From: Pyramidobacter porci
Lineage (GTDB): Bacteria; Synergistota; Synergistia; Synergistales; Dethiosulfovibrionaceae
Assembly (NCBI RefSeq): GCF_009695745.1
Contig: NZ_VUNH01000003.1
Location: 223,799 to 287,798, forward strand
Direction of reading: 5' to 3'
DNA: 64,000 bases
Below the pieces are notes generated by a model, which was not told the DNA's origin, did not search any database, and saw only the letters and a program-made list of their open reading frames with translations. How positions within the stretch are numbered: position 1 is the stretch's first letter; the number at the start of each line of letters is the position of its first letter. Both the position numbers and the translations under genes were made by a program. Shown one piece after another: positions 7,573 through 17,620 of this stretch.

Positions 7573-8090
7573 CGAATAAAGATAACACTCAAGAATCGCT
7601 TCATGCGGCGCGAGTGCGCCTTTTCCAAATTCTGTGCGCGCTGGATTCTCTGGGCGGAAAGAAGCTTGACCAGCGTGAGGTCGAAGCATATCTGGAAGAG
7701 CTTTTTGTCGAGCCGGAAGCCGCTGCGGAAAACGGCGCTGAAGCTGAAAGCGGAGAAAACGGCACCGACGAGGAAATCGGGGTGTCGCGGGTTCCCTTTG
7801 CGGACTATCGCCAATCCTGCGAGCGCGCCTGTTTGGTGCGCAACGCTCTTCCTGAAATCGACGCCTTGATTGAAACGTACTCGACCGAGTGGAAAACCGA
7901 ACGCATGAGCCTGGTGGATCGCACGATTATCCGCCTGGCGCTGTACGAGGCCGTGATCGCGAAAAAAGTCCCGGTCGGCGTCGCTCTCAGCGAAGCCGTG
8001 CTGCTGGCCAGAGAGTACGGCAGCGACGACTCGCCTCGTTTTGTCAACGGCGTCCTGGCCCGTATCGTCAAGGGGCTCTCGCTGTCATGA
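7569..8090 (+). CDS. nusB: Transcription antitermination factor NusB
   Basis: Predicted 173 aa from a GTG overlapping the previous stop (GTGA); a GTG three bases earlier is equally possible. The all-helical NusB fold is indicated by ARVRLFQILCALDSLGG near the start and the family C-terminal pattern SLVDRTIIRLALYEAV, PVGVALSEAVLLAREYG and FVNGVLARIVK. An acidic insert (about residues 48-70) makes it a little longer than usual. NusB with NusE binds boxA RNA and prevents premature termination in rRNA operons. Its stop overlaps the xseA start. Confidence 0.93.
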   Translation: MTNKDNTQESLHAARVRLFQILCALDSLGGKKLDQREVEAYLEELFVEPEAAAENGAEAESGENGTDEEIGVSRVPFADYRQSCERACLVRNALPEIDALIETYSTEWKTERMSLVDRTIIRLALYEAVIAKKVPVGVALSEAVLLAREYGSDDSPRFVNGVLARIVKGLSLS

Positions 8091-9370
8091 TCCGCTATGG
8101 TTCCGCTCGCGTCAGAGGGGATGCCGCGCCTCTGAGCGTAGACGAAGTCGCCTTAAGAGTAAAAAATCTGCTCGACTACGATGAGACGCTTGCTCATCTT
8201 GTCGTCGAAGGCGAACTGACCGACTTCAAACGTCACGTCTCCGGGCACGTTTATTTCGTCCTGAAAGGGCGCAGCGCTTCGCTGCCCTGCGTGATGTTCC
8301 GCGGCGACGCGGCGGGCATGCTTCTCTGGCCGGCGGTCGGCGATCGCGTCGTGGTTTCGGGCAGCGTGAGGCTTTACGAGGCGCGCGGCGTCGTGCAGAT
8401 ATACGCGCGTAAAATGTATCCGCTGGGGCTGGGCGCGGCCGCGAGAGCCAAAGAAGAGCTGCGGCTCAGGCTGGAAAAAGAAGGGCTTTTCGCTGCCGCG
8501 CGCAAGCGTCCCTTGCCGCGTTATCCGCAGCGCGTGGCCTGCGTTACGTCCGATACGGGGGCTGCCGTTCAGGACGTGATCAGGCAATTTCGCGCGCGTT
8601 TTCCCGCCGCCGAGCTGATCGTCGTCCCCTGTCTCGTGCAGGGCGTTCACGCGGCCGAAAGCGCGGCGTTGGCGCTGAGACGGGCTTCGGCTCTGCCGGG
8701 AGTGGAAGCCGTGCTCCTGGTGCGCGGCGGCGGTGCCAAAGAAGACCTCAATCCGTTTGACGACGAAGAACTGGTGCGGGAGGTCGCCCGCTGTCCCGCC
8801 CCCGTCGTGTGCGGCGTGGGGCACGAAGTCGACTGGTCGCTGTGCGATCTGGCCGCCGACCGGCGCGAACCGACGCCGACGGCCGCCGCCACGTCGGTGT
8901 TTCCCGATCGTATGCGGGAATTGAGCGCCCTGGCGGAATGTTCCCGTCTTCTTCATATGCACGCAGACCACGGCCTGCGCGATGAAAAACAGAACCTTGC
9001 CGGCCGCGAGGAAACCATGAGGCATTTTCTGAGGCGTCTGCTGGAAAACGCGGCGCAGCGTCTTGACGATCTTGATGAAAAAACGACGTATCATGTCGGC
9101 GCCGAACTTCGGCTCATGAACGGCCGGCTCGACGAGTGCGAACGTTCGCTGGAGAATCTGTCGCCGGCGGCTCTTGCGCGCCGCGGCTACAGCTTGGTCA
9201 TGAGCGGCGGCGAGCCGCTGCTCTCCAGCGCTCAGGCGCGCTGCGGCGACGTGCTCTCTGTGCAGATGCTCGACGGCACTGTGACAGGGCGCGTGGATTC
9301 CGTGGAACCTCGCGGCGTGGACGTAAGAGATGCGCATATACAGAGGAGGAGAATTCATGATGGATTATAA
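8087..9370 (+). CDS. xseA: Exodeoxyribonuclease VII large subunit
   Basis: Predicted 427 aa. An N-terminal OB-fold (about 15-110, LSVDEVALRVKNLL, then GHVYFVLKGRSASLPCVMF) is followed by the catalytic region (VACVTSDTGAAVQDV, LLVRGGGAKEDLNPFDDE, GVGHEVDWSLCDLAADRR, PTPTAAA) and a coiled-coil C-terminal part. Exo VII degrades single-stranded DNA from both ends and works in mismatch repair and recombination with many small XseB subunits. No xseB is seen directly after it; the next gene begins inside the xseA 3' end. ATG overlaps the nusB stop. Confidence 0.93.
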   Translation: MIRYGSARVRGDAAPLSVDEVALRVKNLLDYDETLAHLVVEGELTDFKRHVSGHVYFVLKGRSASLPCVMFRGDAAGMLLWPAVGDRVVVSGSVRLYEARGVVQIYARKMYPLGLGAAARAKEELRLRLEKEGLFAAARKRPLPRYPQRVACVTSDTGAAVQDVIRQFRARFPAAELIVVPCLVQGVHAAESAALALRRASALPGVEAVLLVRGGGAKEDLNPFDDEELVREVARCPAPVVCGVGHEVDWSLCDLAADRREPTPTAAATSVFPDRMRELSALAECSRLLHMHADHGLRDEKQNLAGREETMRHFLRRLLENAAQRLDDLDEKTTYHVGAELRLMNGRLDECERSLENLSPAALARRGYSLVMSGGEPLLSSAQARCGDVLSVQMLDGTVTGRVDSVEPRGVDVRDAHIQRRRIHDGL

Positions 9371-10610
9371 AATCGCCGATCTTTCCCTCGCTCCGGGCGG
9401 GCATGCCAAAATGGACTGGGCGTGGCGCTCCATGCCGGTGCTCAACGCCCTGAAGGCCCGTTATGCCGCTTCGCAGCCGCTGAAGGGCGTAAAACTTGCA
9501 GCCTGTCTTCACCTGGAAGCGAAAACCGCCTGCCTGTTGCGGACGTTCAAAGATCTGGGCGCCGAAGTCCGGGCGGCCGGCAGCAATCCGCTTTCCACGC
9601 AGGACGACGTCTGCGCCGCTCTCGTCGATGCGGGCGTTTCCGTGTTCAGCCGTCACGCCATGAGCGGCGAGGAATATCACTGCTATCTGCGCGATACGCT
9701 GGCTTTCGGCCCGTCGGTCATCACGGACGACGGCGCCGATCTGGTGGCAACGCTCCTTTCCGACATGAAGGACTTGATCCCGGCCGTCAAGGGCGCTTCC
9801 GAGGAGACGACCTCCGGCGTCAAACGCCTGAAGGCCATGGAACGGCAGGGGATTCTGCCATTTCCGGTGATTTCCGTGAACGACGCCCACAGCAAATATC
9901 TTTTCGACAACCGCTACGGCACCGGGCAGTCGGTGTGGGACGGCTTCATGCGCACGACCAATATCCTCGTGGCGGGCAAGACCGTAGTCATCGCCGGTTA
10001 CGGCTGGTGCGGCCGGGGCGCGGCCATGCGCGCCCGCGCCCTCGGCGCCCGCGTCATCGTCACCGAACTGGATCCGCACCGCGCGTTCGAAGCGGTCATG
10101 GACGGCAACGAATTGATGACCATGGCCCAGGCGGCGCCGCTGGGAGATATCTTTCTTACGTTTACCGGCAACACGCACGTGATCCGGGCGGAACATTTCC
10201 AGCTCATGAAGGACAACGCGATCATGGGCAACGCCGGACATTTCGACGTCGAGATCAACAAGCGTGAACTGGCGGCGCTGGCCGTCAAACACGAATTGGC
10301 GCGGACGAACATCGAGACTTTTACGATGCCCGACGGCCGCCGTCTCAATCTGCTCGGCGAAGGCCGGCTTGTCAATCTGGCCTGCGGCGACGGGCATCCG
10401 ATTGAAATCATGGATCTCAGCTTCGCGCTCCAGCTCGAATCCGCCATCTACGTGAACGAACACGGGCGCGCTCTCAAGGCGGGGCTGATGGACGTGCCTG
10501 AAGAAATCGACGCGGCGGTCATGGAAACGAAGCTCGCTTCCATGGGGTTGTCCCTCGAACGCCTGACCGAAGAACAGCGCGCCTATATGGCCGACTGGCG
10601 CGAAGACTGA
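9357..10610 (+). CDS. ahcY: S-adenosylhomocysteine hydrolase (adenosylhomocysteinase)
   Basis: Predicted 417 aa. It hydrolyses S-adenosylhomocysteine (SAH) reversibly to adenosine and homocysteine with tightly bound NAD. Visible signatures are ITDDGADLV, GASEETTSGV, the catalytic Lys/Asp block NDAHSKYLFDNRYGTGQS and the NAD-binding VVIAGYGWCGRG. The protein lacks the extended C-terminal tail with the KPDHYRY ending found in eukaryotic and many proteobacterial enzymes, so it is the short Thermotoga/archaeal-like form. AGGAGGA at 9344 supports the start; the gene overlaps xseA by 14 nt. The SAH deaminase gene follows after one base, so the two form a small methyl-cycle unit. Confidence 0.93.
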   Translation: MMDYKIADLSLAPGGHAKMDWAWRSMPVLNALKARYAASQPLKGVKLAACLHLEAKTACLLRTFKDLGAEVRAAGSNPLSTQDDVCAALVDAGVSVFSRHAMSGEEYHCYLRDTLAFGPSVITDDGADLVATLLSDMKDLIPAVKGASEETTSGVKRLKAMERQGILPFPVISVNDAHSKYLFDNRYGTGQSVWDGFMRTTNILVAGKTVVIAGYGWCGRGAAMRARALGARVIVTELDPHRAFEAVMDGNELMTMAQAAPLGDIFLTFTGNTHVIRAEHFQLMKDNAIMGNAGHFDVEINKRELAALAVKHELARTNIETFTMPDGRRLNLLGEGRLVNLACGDGHPIEIMDLSFALQLESAIYVNEHGRALKAGLMDVPEEIDAAVMETKLASMGLSLERLTEEQRAYMADWRED

Positions 10611-10611
10611 A

Positions 10612-11898
10612 ATGGCAATCCTGTTCCGCAACGTTTATCTTCTCGACGGCACGATGGAGCGCGCGCGGCGCGCCGATCTGCTCGTCGAGGGGGAGCGCAT
10701 AAAAAAAATTGCCGCTCCGGATTCATTGGGCGGCGAAAAATGCGAAGTGATGGACGGCAAGGGCGAAACGCTTTTGATGCCGGGCTTTTTCAACGCCCAC
10801 TGCCATGCGGCGATGACGCTGCTGCGCGGCCTCGGCGAGGAACGTCCGCTGATGGAGTGGCTGGAGCAGAAAATCTGGCCGCTGGAAGAGCGCCTCACCG
10901 ACGAAGTCGTTTATGCCGGCGCCGTTCAGGCCATGTGCGAGATGGCCACGTGCGGCATCACCGGTTTTGCCGACATGTATTATCATATGGATCAGGTCGC
11001 CCGCGCCGTGAACGAGCTGGGCATGCGCTGTTCCGTTTCCGTCGGCGTCGTGCGCGATCCGGCCCGTTTCAAACAGACTCTTTACCGCGATTTTGCGGAG
11101 ATGCGGGGGCCGCGGATCATCAACAGCATCGATCCGCACGCGCCGTACACCGTGCCATTCGAGTTCGTCAGCGAATGCGCCGCCGAAGCGAAAAGAAAAA
11201 ATCTGCCCTTGCAGACGCATTTCCTGGAAGCCGAGTGGGAGCGCGGCTACCTCACCGACACCTTGAAAATGACGCCGGTCGAGTATCTCGAAAAAACCGG
11301 GCTTGCGACCGTGCCGCGTTTGGTCCTCGCGCACGGCGTGCAGCTCAGGGAAGACGAGCTCGACTATCTGGCCGCCCATGACAACATCACCGTGGCGCAC
11401 TGTCCGGCGTCGAATCTGAAGCTCGGCAGCGGCGTGGCGCCGATTCCGGCCATGTTGGAGAAAGGCGTTCACGTGGCGCTGGGGACCGACGGCGCCGCCA
11501 GCAACAACCGGCTCGATCTGTGGGACGAGATGCGGCTTGCTTCGCTGGTCCACAAGGGCGTCGGCCATGATCCGCTGGCCGTTTCCTCGCGGCAGCTGAT
11601 CGACTGCGCGACCTATCAGGGGGCGCGGGCGTTCGGTTACGAAAAAGTGGGGCGGCTCGCCGAAGGCTGGGCCGCGGACCTGACGGCCGTCGATTTGACG
11701 GCGCTCCACTATCTCGGCGTCGACGAGGAAAACATGTCCAGCTACGTCGTGTACGCCGGCAGTTCCGGCGACGTGAAGCACGTTCTCTGCGGAGGCGACT
11801 GGATCGTCAAGGATCGGACCTTTACGCCGCGCGCCGAAAAAGAAATCCGCGCGGACAGTTCGGCGCAGCGCGCCTGGCTGCTGGCGGCTCATGCCTGA
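10612..11898 (+). CDS. mtaD: 5-methylthioadenosine / S-adenosylhomocysteine deaminase (amidohydrolase)
   Basis: Predicted 428 aa of the metal-dependent amidohydrolase superfamily. Metal-binding and catalytic signatures are NAHCHAAMTLLRG (HxH), QTHFLEAEWERG, LAHGVQL, HCPASNLKLGSG and LGTDGAASNNRLDLW (catalytic Asp). The family deaminates SAH and methylthioadenosine to the inosine forms; the closest alternative is another nucleoside or guanine-type deaminase. Start one base after the ahcY stop supports a role on SAH or a related adenosyl compound. Substrate preference cannot be told from sequence alone. Confidence 0.85.
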   Translation: MAILFRNVYLLDGTMERARRADLLVEGERIKKIAAPDSLGGEKCEVMDGKGETLLMPGFFNAHCHAAMTLLRGLGEERPLMEWLEQKIWPLEERLTDEVVYAGAVQAMCEMATCGITGFADMYYHMDQVARAVNELGMRCSVSVGVVRDPARFKQTLYRDFAEMRGPRIINSIDPHAPYTVPFEFVSECAAEAKRKNLPLQTHFLEAEWERGYLTDTLKMTPVEYLEKTGLATVPRLVLAHGVQLREDELDYLAAHDNITVAHCPASNLKLGSGVAPIPAMLEKGVHVALGTDGAASNNRLDLWDEMRLASLVHKGVGHDPLAVSSRQLIDCATYQGARAFGYEKVGRLAEGWAADLTAVDLTALHYLGVDEENMSSYVVYAGSSGDVKHVLCGGDWIVKDRTFTPRAEKEIRADSSAQRAWLLAAHA

Positions 11899-11963
11899 GG
11901 AATCTCCGGCAGCCCGGGGCGCCGTCGTTATTTTCTCTTAAAAAAGTGCAGGAGGGGACATCC

Positions 11964-14612
11964 GTGCAGTATCGCAGCGGTAAGGAAATCCGTCAGTTGT
12001 TCGTAAATTTCTGGGAATCGAAAGGGGCTCACCATTACAAGAGCTTTTCGCTCGTTCCCGACGATCCCTCGCTTCTGTTCACCATCGCCGGCATGGTGCC
12101 TTTCAAGAAGTATTATCTGGGACTCGAAGAGCCGGAATACGCCTGCGCCGTGACCTCGCAGAAGTGCGTGCGCACCAACGACATCGAGAACGTCGGCCAC
12201 ACCGCCCGCCATCACACGTTTTTCGAGATGCTGGGCAACTTCTCCTGGGGCGGCTATTTCAAGCGCGAGTCGCTGACCTGGGGCTGGGAATTCCTCACGC
12301 AGGTCCTGGGACTCGACGGCAGCCGCATGTACGCGACGATCTACAAGGACGATCAGGAGGCGTTCGACATCTGGACCAAGGAGATCGGCATGCCCGCATC
12401 CCATCTCGTCCTCAACGGCGAGGACGAGAACTTCTGGTTCATGGGGCCTCAGGGACCGTGCGGTCCCGATTCCGAGATCCTCTACGATCAGGGAGAAGAA
12501 TTTTCCTGCGGCCCCGACTGCCATCCCGGCTGCGACTGCGACCGTTTTCTCGAGATCTGGAACCACGTCTTCACGCAGTACGACCGGCAGGCCGACGGCA
12601 GCTTCAAACCGCTGCCCCGCAAGAACATCGACACCGGCATGGGGCTCGAGCGCCTTGCCTCGCTGATCCAGGGCGTACGCAACGACTTCGAGACGGATCT
12701 CTTCACCCCGCTCATGAAAAAAGCCGGCGACATCGCCGGGGTCAGGTACGGCGAGAACGATCAGAGCGATCTGGCGCTGAAGGTCATCTCCGATCATGTC
12801 CGCGCCGTCTGCTTCATGATCGCGGACGGCATTCTGCCGGCCAATGACGGCCAGGGCTACGTGCTGCGCCGCCTGATCCGCCGCGCCGCCCGTTACGGAC
12901 GCCTGATCGGCATCAACAAGCCGTTCATCAACGACGTGATTCCCGCCGTGATCGAACTGATGGGCGATCCCTACTCCGAACTCGGGGAGAACCGGCTCAC
13001 CATCGAGAAGATCGTCGAGATCGAGGAGAACAGTTTCGGCAAAACGATCCGCCAGGGCAGCGAGCTGCTCGACGCCGAAGTCAAAGCGGCGCTCGAAAGC
13101 GCCGGAAAGACTCTCGGCGGCGCGGTGGCCTTCCAGCTGTACGACACGTTCGGCTTCCCGCTGGAACTGACCCGCGAGATCTGCGCCGAGCGCGGCGTGT
13201 CGGTCGACGAAGAGGAGTTCAAAAAGGAAATGGAGCAGCAACGCGAGCGCGCCCGCAGCTCCAGCAAGCAGATCGCCAACAACGTCATCAAGGGGAACGT
13301 GTTCAACGCCTTGGTCAACGAATTCGGCGCCACGGATTTCGTCGGTTACGAAAAGAGCGAATGCAATACCAAGATCCGCGCGCTCGTCAGGGACGGACGG
13401 CAAGTCGACGCTCTCGGCGAAGGCGAAGAGGGCATGGTCCTGCTCGAAAGTTCGCCGTTTTACGCCGAGCGCGGCGGCCAGATCGGCGACACGGGGCTGA
13501 TCAAGGCCGACGGCGTTCTTGCGGTCGTGAGGGACAGCACGCATCCCTTCGGCGAGCTGAACATGCAGACGGTCACCGTGACCAAAGGGACGCTCCGCGT
13601 CGGGGAGAGCGTCCTCGCGCAGGTCGACCTGGACCGCCATCTTGCCATCGCCCGCAACCATACGGCCACGCACATCCTCCACGCCGTGCTCGGCAAGGTG
13701 CTGGGCGGGCACGTGCGCCAGAACGGTTCGCTCGTGTCCGACCGTTTCCTGCGTTTCGACTACACTCATTACGAGGCGCCGAGCCGCGAACAGCTCGAGG
13801 AGATCGAGACGCTGACCAACGCGGCGATCCTGACCGACCGGCCGGTCACGACGGCCGTGACGGATCTCGAAGCGGCCAAAGCCAGCGGCGCCAAAGCGCT
13901 GTTCGAAGAGAAGTACGGCCAAACCGTGCGCGTCGTCTCCGTCGGCGATTTCTCCAGCGAGCTGTGCGGCGGCACTCACGTTTCGTCCTCGGGTATGATC
14001 GGTTCTCTGAAGATCGTCAGCGAAGAGAGCATTGGCTCCGGGATCCGTCGCATCACGGCGGTGACGGGCATGACCACGGTGCATCTGCTTCAGGAACTGA
14101 GCCGCACCGCCGACGAACTCTCCGCGCGTCTGGCCGTCAAACGGCCGCTGCTGATCGAAAAAGTCAGGGGCATGGAAGAGGAGATCAAGGAACTCAAACG
14201 TCAGATCGACGGGATGTCGCGCGCCAGACTCGCCGGCAGCATCGACAGTCTGATCGCGAAAAAGACGCTTGCCGGCGGCGCCGTCAACCTCTATATCGGG
14301 CGCGTGGACGGACAGAACATGGAACTGCTGCGCGAGTCCGGCGACAAATTCAAGGACGGCGATCCCAAAGCCGTGTTCGTGGTCTTCTCCAAGGCGGCGG
14401 AGGACAAGGTGCAGATCCTCTGCATGCTCGGCGAGGAAGCGCAAAAGAAAAAACTCCACGCCGGCAAGATCGTCAAGGAATTGGCCGCTCTGGTCGGCGG
14501 AAGCGGCGGCGGCCGTCCGAACATGGCGCAGGCCGGCGGCAAAGAGCCGGCCAAAATCGACGCGGCGATCGCCGCCGCCGTCGATCTCGTTGCGAAATTC
14601 ATCGGAGCTTGA
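11964..14612 (+). CDS. alaS: Alanyl-tRNA synthetase
   Basis: Predicted 882 aa, full length. The class II catalytic core is N-terminal (FTIAGMVPFKKYYLG, TARHHTFFEMLGNFSWGGYF), followed by the tRNA-binding part, the editing domain with its zinc site (HTATHILHAVLG and ELCGGTHV) and a Gly-rich C-terminal oligomerisation region. The GTG at 11964 is preferred to a GTG at 11946 because AGGAGGGG lies between them at the right distance. It starts a tight run through ruvX, mutS, mutL, miaA, ispH and rpsA. Confidence 0.97.
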   Translation: MQYRSGKEIRQLFVNFWESKGAHHYKSFSLVPDDPSLLFTIAGMVPFKKYYLGLEEPEYACAVTSQKCVRTNDIENVGHTARHHTFFEMLGNFSWGGYFKRESLTWGWEFLTQVLGLDGSRMYATIYKDDQEAFDIWTKEIGMPASHLVLNGEDENFWFMGPQGPCGPDSEILYDQGEEFSCGPDCHPGCDCDRFLEIWNHVFTQYDRQADGSFKPLPRKNIDTGMGLERLASLIQGVRNDFETDLFTPLMKKAGDIAGVRYGENDQSDLALKVISDHVRAVCFMIADGILPANDGQGYVLRRLIRRAARYGRLIGINKPFINDVIPAVIELMGDPYSELGENRLTIEKIVEIEENSFGKTIRQGSELLDAEVKAALESAGKTLGGAVAFQLYDTFGFPLELTREICAERGVSVDEEEFKKEMEQQRERARSSSKQIANNVIKGNVFNALVNEFGATDFVGYEKSECNTKIRALVRDGRQVDALGEGEEGMVLLESSPFYAERGGQIGDTGLIKADGVLAVVRDSTHPFGELNMQTVTVTKGTLRVGESVLAQVDLDRHLAIARNHTATHILHAVLGKVLGGHVRQNGSLVSDRFLRFDYTHYEAPSREQLEEIETLTNAAILTDRPVTTAVTDLEAAKASGAKALFEEKYGQTVRVVSVGDFSSELCGGTHVSSSGMIGSLKIVSEESIGSGIRRITAVTGMTTVHLLQELSRTADELSARLAVKRPLLIEKVRGMEEEIKELKRQIDGMSRARLAGSIDSLIAKKTLAGGAVNLYIGRVDGQNMELLRESGDKFKDGDPKAVFVVFSKAAEDKVQILCMLGEEAQKKKLHAGKIVKELAALVGGSGGGRPNMAQAGGKEPAKIDAAIAAAVDLVAKFIGA

Positions 14613-14614
14613 CG

Positions 14615-15037
14615 ATGCCCCGAATTATCTGCCTCGACGTCGGAACCGTGAGGATCGGCGTGGCAGTCAGCGATCCCCTGGGCATGTTTGCTCAGGGGAT
14701 CGCTGTCTGGAAAGCGGACGGCCCCTGGCTGGACGATCTGGAGCGCGCCTTCGAGCGTTACGACACGGGCTGTCTGCTCGTTGGGCTGCCGATCCGCGAG
14801 GACGGAACGATCGGCCCCTCGGCGCAACATGTGCAGGACGTGGTAAAGGAGATCCAGCAGCGCTTTCCCATGATCACCGTGAAATATTGGGACGAGCGTT
14901 ACAGCACCTGCACCGCCACGAGCTATCTGCTCGAGGGCAACGTGTCGCGCCGCAAACGAAAACAGTCCGTCGACAAGATCGCCGCCGCGGTGATCCTGCA
15001 AAGCTACATGGATGCGAAAGGAGCTGACCGATTTTAG
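14615..15037 (+). CDS. ruvX: RuvX/YqgF family putative Holliday junction resolvase
   Basis: Predicted 140 aa, the normal size. RNase H-like fold with the family motifs CLDVGTVRIGVAVSD, LLVGLPIREDGTIG, WDERYST and KIAAAVILQSYMD. YqgF proteins act in 16S rRNA 5' maturation and/or junction resolution. Linkage to alaS is common in Firmicutes-like genomes. The ATG is two bases past the alaS stop and the stop directly abuts the mutS ATG. Confidence 0.92.
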   Translation: MPRIICLDVGTVRIGVAVSDPLGMFAQGIAVWKADGPWLDDLERAFERYDTGCLLVGLPIREDGTIGPSAQHVQDVVKEIQQRFPMITVKYWDERYSTCTATSYLLEGNVSRRKRKQSVDKIAAAVILQSYMDAKGADRF

Positions 15038-17620
15038 ATGACGGAACCCAAAGCGCCTTTCCAGCAGAGGCCCGCCAGGATGACGCCGATGCTGGAACAG
15101 TACTTCTATTGGAAAAACAAATACCCCGACTGCGTGCTTTTTTTCCGCATGGGGGATTTCTTCGAATGTTTCTTCGACGACGCCAAGCTCGTCTCGCGCG
15201 AACTCGACATCGCCCTGACCGCGCGCGACGCGAACAAGAACATGCCGATGGCCGGCGTGCCGCATCATGCGGTGGATCAGTACGCCGCGCGTCTGATCGA
15301 AAAGGGCTACAAGATCGCCGTCTGCGAACAGATGACGCCGCCCGACGGACGCACGCTGGTGGACAGGGAAGTCGTCAAGATCCTGACGCCGGGGACTTTC
15401 ATCCCGGAGGAGGGAACCGTCGACTCGTCGCTGGCCTCGTTGCTGCTGGAGCAGGATCAGTGGACCGTCGGCTTTCTGACGCCGAGCGCCTCGACGGTGC
15501 AGGTGGGAACTTTTTCTCCGCAGGAAGCCTGGTCGGTGCTGCTCTCTTTTGCGCCGCGCGAAATTTTGATCCCGCGCGGGCGGGGCTCTCGGGAAAAGAT
15601 CGAAGCCCATCCGGGCTGGTCGTATTCCGAGATGTCGGCGGAGGACTTCGATCCCGAAATCGGGCTGGCGCGTCTGTGTCGGCTCTGGAACGTCAATTCC
15701 CTCGAGGGCTTCGGTCTGCGCCGCGGCGATCCGCGCATCGGCGCCGTCAGCGCGCTGGTGAGCTATGCGGAGGAGACCAGCTTCTCGAAAGCGGCTCACA
15801 TCAGAAGCATTTCCCAAATCCTGCCGGAAGGGTTCATGCACCTCGACTGGCACACGCAGAACAATCTCGACCTCTGGGGCGGGGAAGCGTCGCTGTTCGA
15901 GTGCATGAACGAGTGCGCCACGCCGTTCGGCAAAAAACTGCTCCGCGATTGGATCGCCCGTCCGCTCTGTTCGATCGAGAAAATCAACGAGCGTCTTGAT
16001 TCCGTTCAGGAACTGTACGGCCACGAAGACGCCTCGCGTTCTCTTGCCGATCTGCTAGAAAAATGCCGCGACGTGGAGCGCGCCATCGCTCGCCTGCACA
16101 TGAAAAGCGCTAATCCGCGCGACCTCGGCGCGATCCGCGACACGCTGGACGTGCACCCGGAAATCGACGCGGCCTTGGGCGAAATGTGCCGCTCGGCGGC
16201 TTTGCCAGATCCCGGCGAACTGGCGGAGCTGCGCGCCCGGCTTGATAGATTTTTGCTGCCGGAGCTGCCGCGCTCCCTGAGTTTGGGCGCCATCGCCGCG
16301 CCCGGCTGCGATGAAGAGCTCGACCAGTGGCGCTCTCTCGGCGACAGCGGCGACGCTTGGCTCGAAGATTTTGCGGAACGGGAAAAAAAGCGCCTTGGCA
16401 TTGCGAAGCTGAAAGTCGGGTACAACAAAGTTTACGGATTCTACATCGAAATCTCCCGCGCCAAAGCGGAAAATACGGAAATCCCGCCGGAGTACGTCCG
16501 CAAACAGACGCTGGTCAACGCCGAGCGCTACATTTCTCCCGAACTGAAAGAGTACGAGGAACGCCGGTTGCAGGCGGATTCCAAGATCGCGGAGATCGAG
16601 CAGCGCATTTTCGACGAGCTGACGGCGGCCTGCCTCGAACGGACCGACGCCATTCAGCGGCTCGGCCACGCGCTGTCCGAACTGGACGTGCTGAACTCGT
16701 TCGCGCGCACGGCGCGGGAACGCGGCTACTGCCGTCCCGAAGTCGTCGAAGAGCGGGTCCTCGAGATCCGCGAAGGCCGCCATCCGATGGTCGAACGGGC
16801 GCTGCGCGGCCAGCCCTGTATACCGAACGACCTGAAGATGGATCTGACGCGGCGGACGGCCATCGTCACCGGTCCCAATATGGCGGGCAAGTCGACGTAC
16901 CTGCGCATGGCCGCGATTTTGCAGATCATGGCGCAGGCCGGCAGCTACGTGCCGGCGGCGTCCGCCCGTCTGCCGCTGACCGACCGCCTGTTCACCCGCA
17001 TCGGCGCGCGCGACGAGCTGGCGCGCGGCAACAGCACTTTCATGGTCGAGATGATGGAGACCGCGAACATCCTCCATAACGTCACGGCCCGCAGCGAAGT
17101 CATCCTCGACGAGATCGGGCGCGGCACTTCGACGTACGACGGCATGAGCATCGCCTGGTCCGTGGTCGAGTATCTGCACAACCTCTGCGGCGTCCAGCCG
17201 TTCGTACTTTTCGCCACGCATTATCACGAGCTGACCGACCTCGAAAAGACCATGCCCGGGCTGTTCAACCTGAGCATGGACGTAGAAGAGACCGACGAGG
17301 GCGTGCGGTTTCTGCACAAGATACAGCCCGGCCCGGCCGACCGTTCCTACGGCATCGAGGTCGCCCGCATCGCCGGGCTGCCGCGGGTGGTGCTCAAACG
17401 CGCCCATGAAATTCTCGAGCGGCTGGAGGCCGAGCAGTCGGAGTCTCACGGCGATCCGAACCGTTTTGCGCCGTCGGCGCAGGTGAACATGTTCGACCTT
17501 TCCGGGGACGCCTTCATCGAAGAAGTCGCTTCGCTCGAGCCTGATCGGATGACGCCGCGGGACGCTCTCGACCAGCTCTACCGGCTGGTTTCACAGGCAA
17601 AGAAACTGAGGTGTGAATGA
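15038..17620 (+). CDS. mutS: DNA mismatch repair protein MutS
   Basis: Predicted 860 aa. The N-terminal mismatch-binding domain has the Phe-x-Glu motif in RMGDFFECF (usual form GDFYE). The C-terminal ATPase has Walker A GPNMAGKSTYLRM, FMVEMMETANIL, Walker B EVILDEIGRGTSTYDG and the ATHYHEL segment. A short tail follows. MutS recognises mispairs and recruits MutL, which is encoded next with a four-base overlap. Confidence 0.97.
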   Translation: MTEPKAPFQQRPARMTPMLEQYFYWKNKYPDCVLFFRMGDFFECFFDDAKLVSRELDIALTARDANKNMPMAGVPHHAVDQYAARLIEKGYKIAVCEQMTPPDGRTLVDREVVKILTPGTFIPEEGTVDSSLASLLLEQDQWTVGFLTPSASTVQVGTFSPQEAWSVLLSFAPREILIPRGRGSREKIEAHPGWSYSEMSAEDFDPEIGLARLCRLWNVNSLEGFGLRRGDPRIGAVSALVSYAEETSFSKAAHIRSISQILPEGFMHLDWHTQNNLDLWGGEASLFECMNECATPFGKKLLRDWIARPLCSIEKINERLDSVQELYGHEDASRSLADLLEKCRDVERAIARLHMKSANPRDLGAIRDTLDVHPEIDAALGEMCRSAALPDPGELAELRARLDRFLLPELPRSLSLGAIAAPGCDEELDQWRSLGDSGDAWLEDFAEREKKRLGIAKLKVGYNKVYGFYIEISRAKAENTEIPPEYVRKQTLVNAERYISPELKEYEERRLQADSKIAEIEQRIFDELTAACLERTDAIQRLGHALSELDVLNSFARTARERGYCRPEVVEERVLEIREGRHPMVERALRGQPCIPNDLKMDLTRRTAIVTGPNMAGKSTYLRMAAILQIMAQAGSYVPAASARLPLTDRLFTRIGARDELARGNSTFMVEMMETANILHNVTARSEVILDEIGRGTSTYDGMSIAWSVVEYLHNLCGVQPFVLFATHYHELTDLEKTMPGLFNLSMDVEETDEGVRFLHKIQPGPADRSYGIEVARIAGLPRVVLKRAHEILERLEAEQSESHGDPNRFAPSAQVNMFDLSGDAFIEEVASLEPDRMTPRDALDQLYRLVSQAKKLRCE

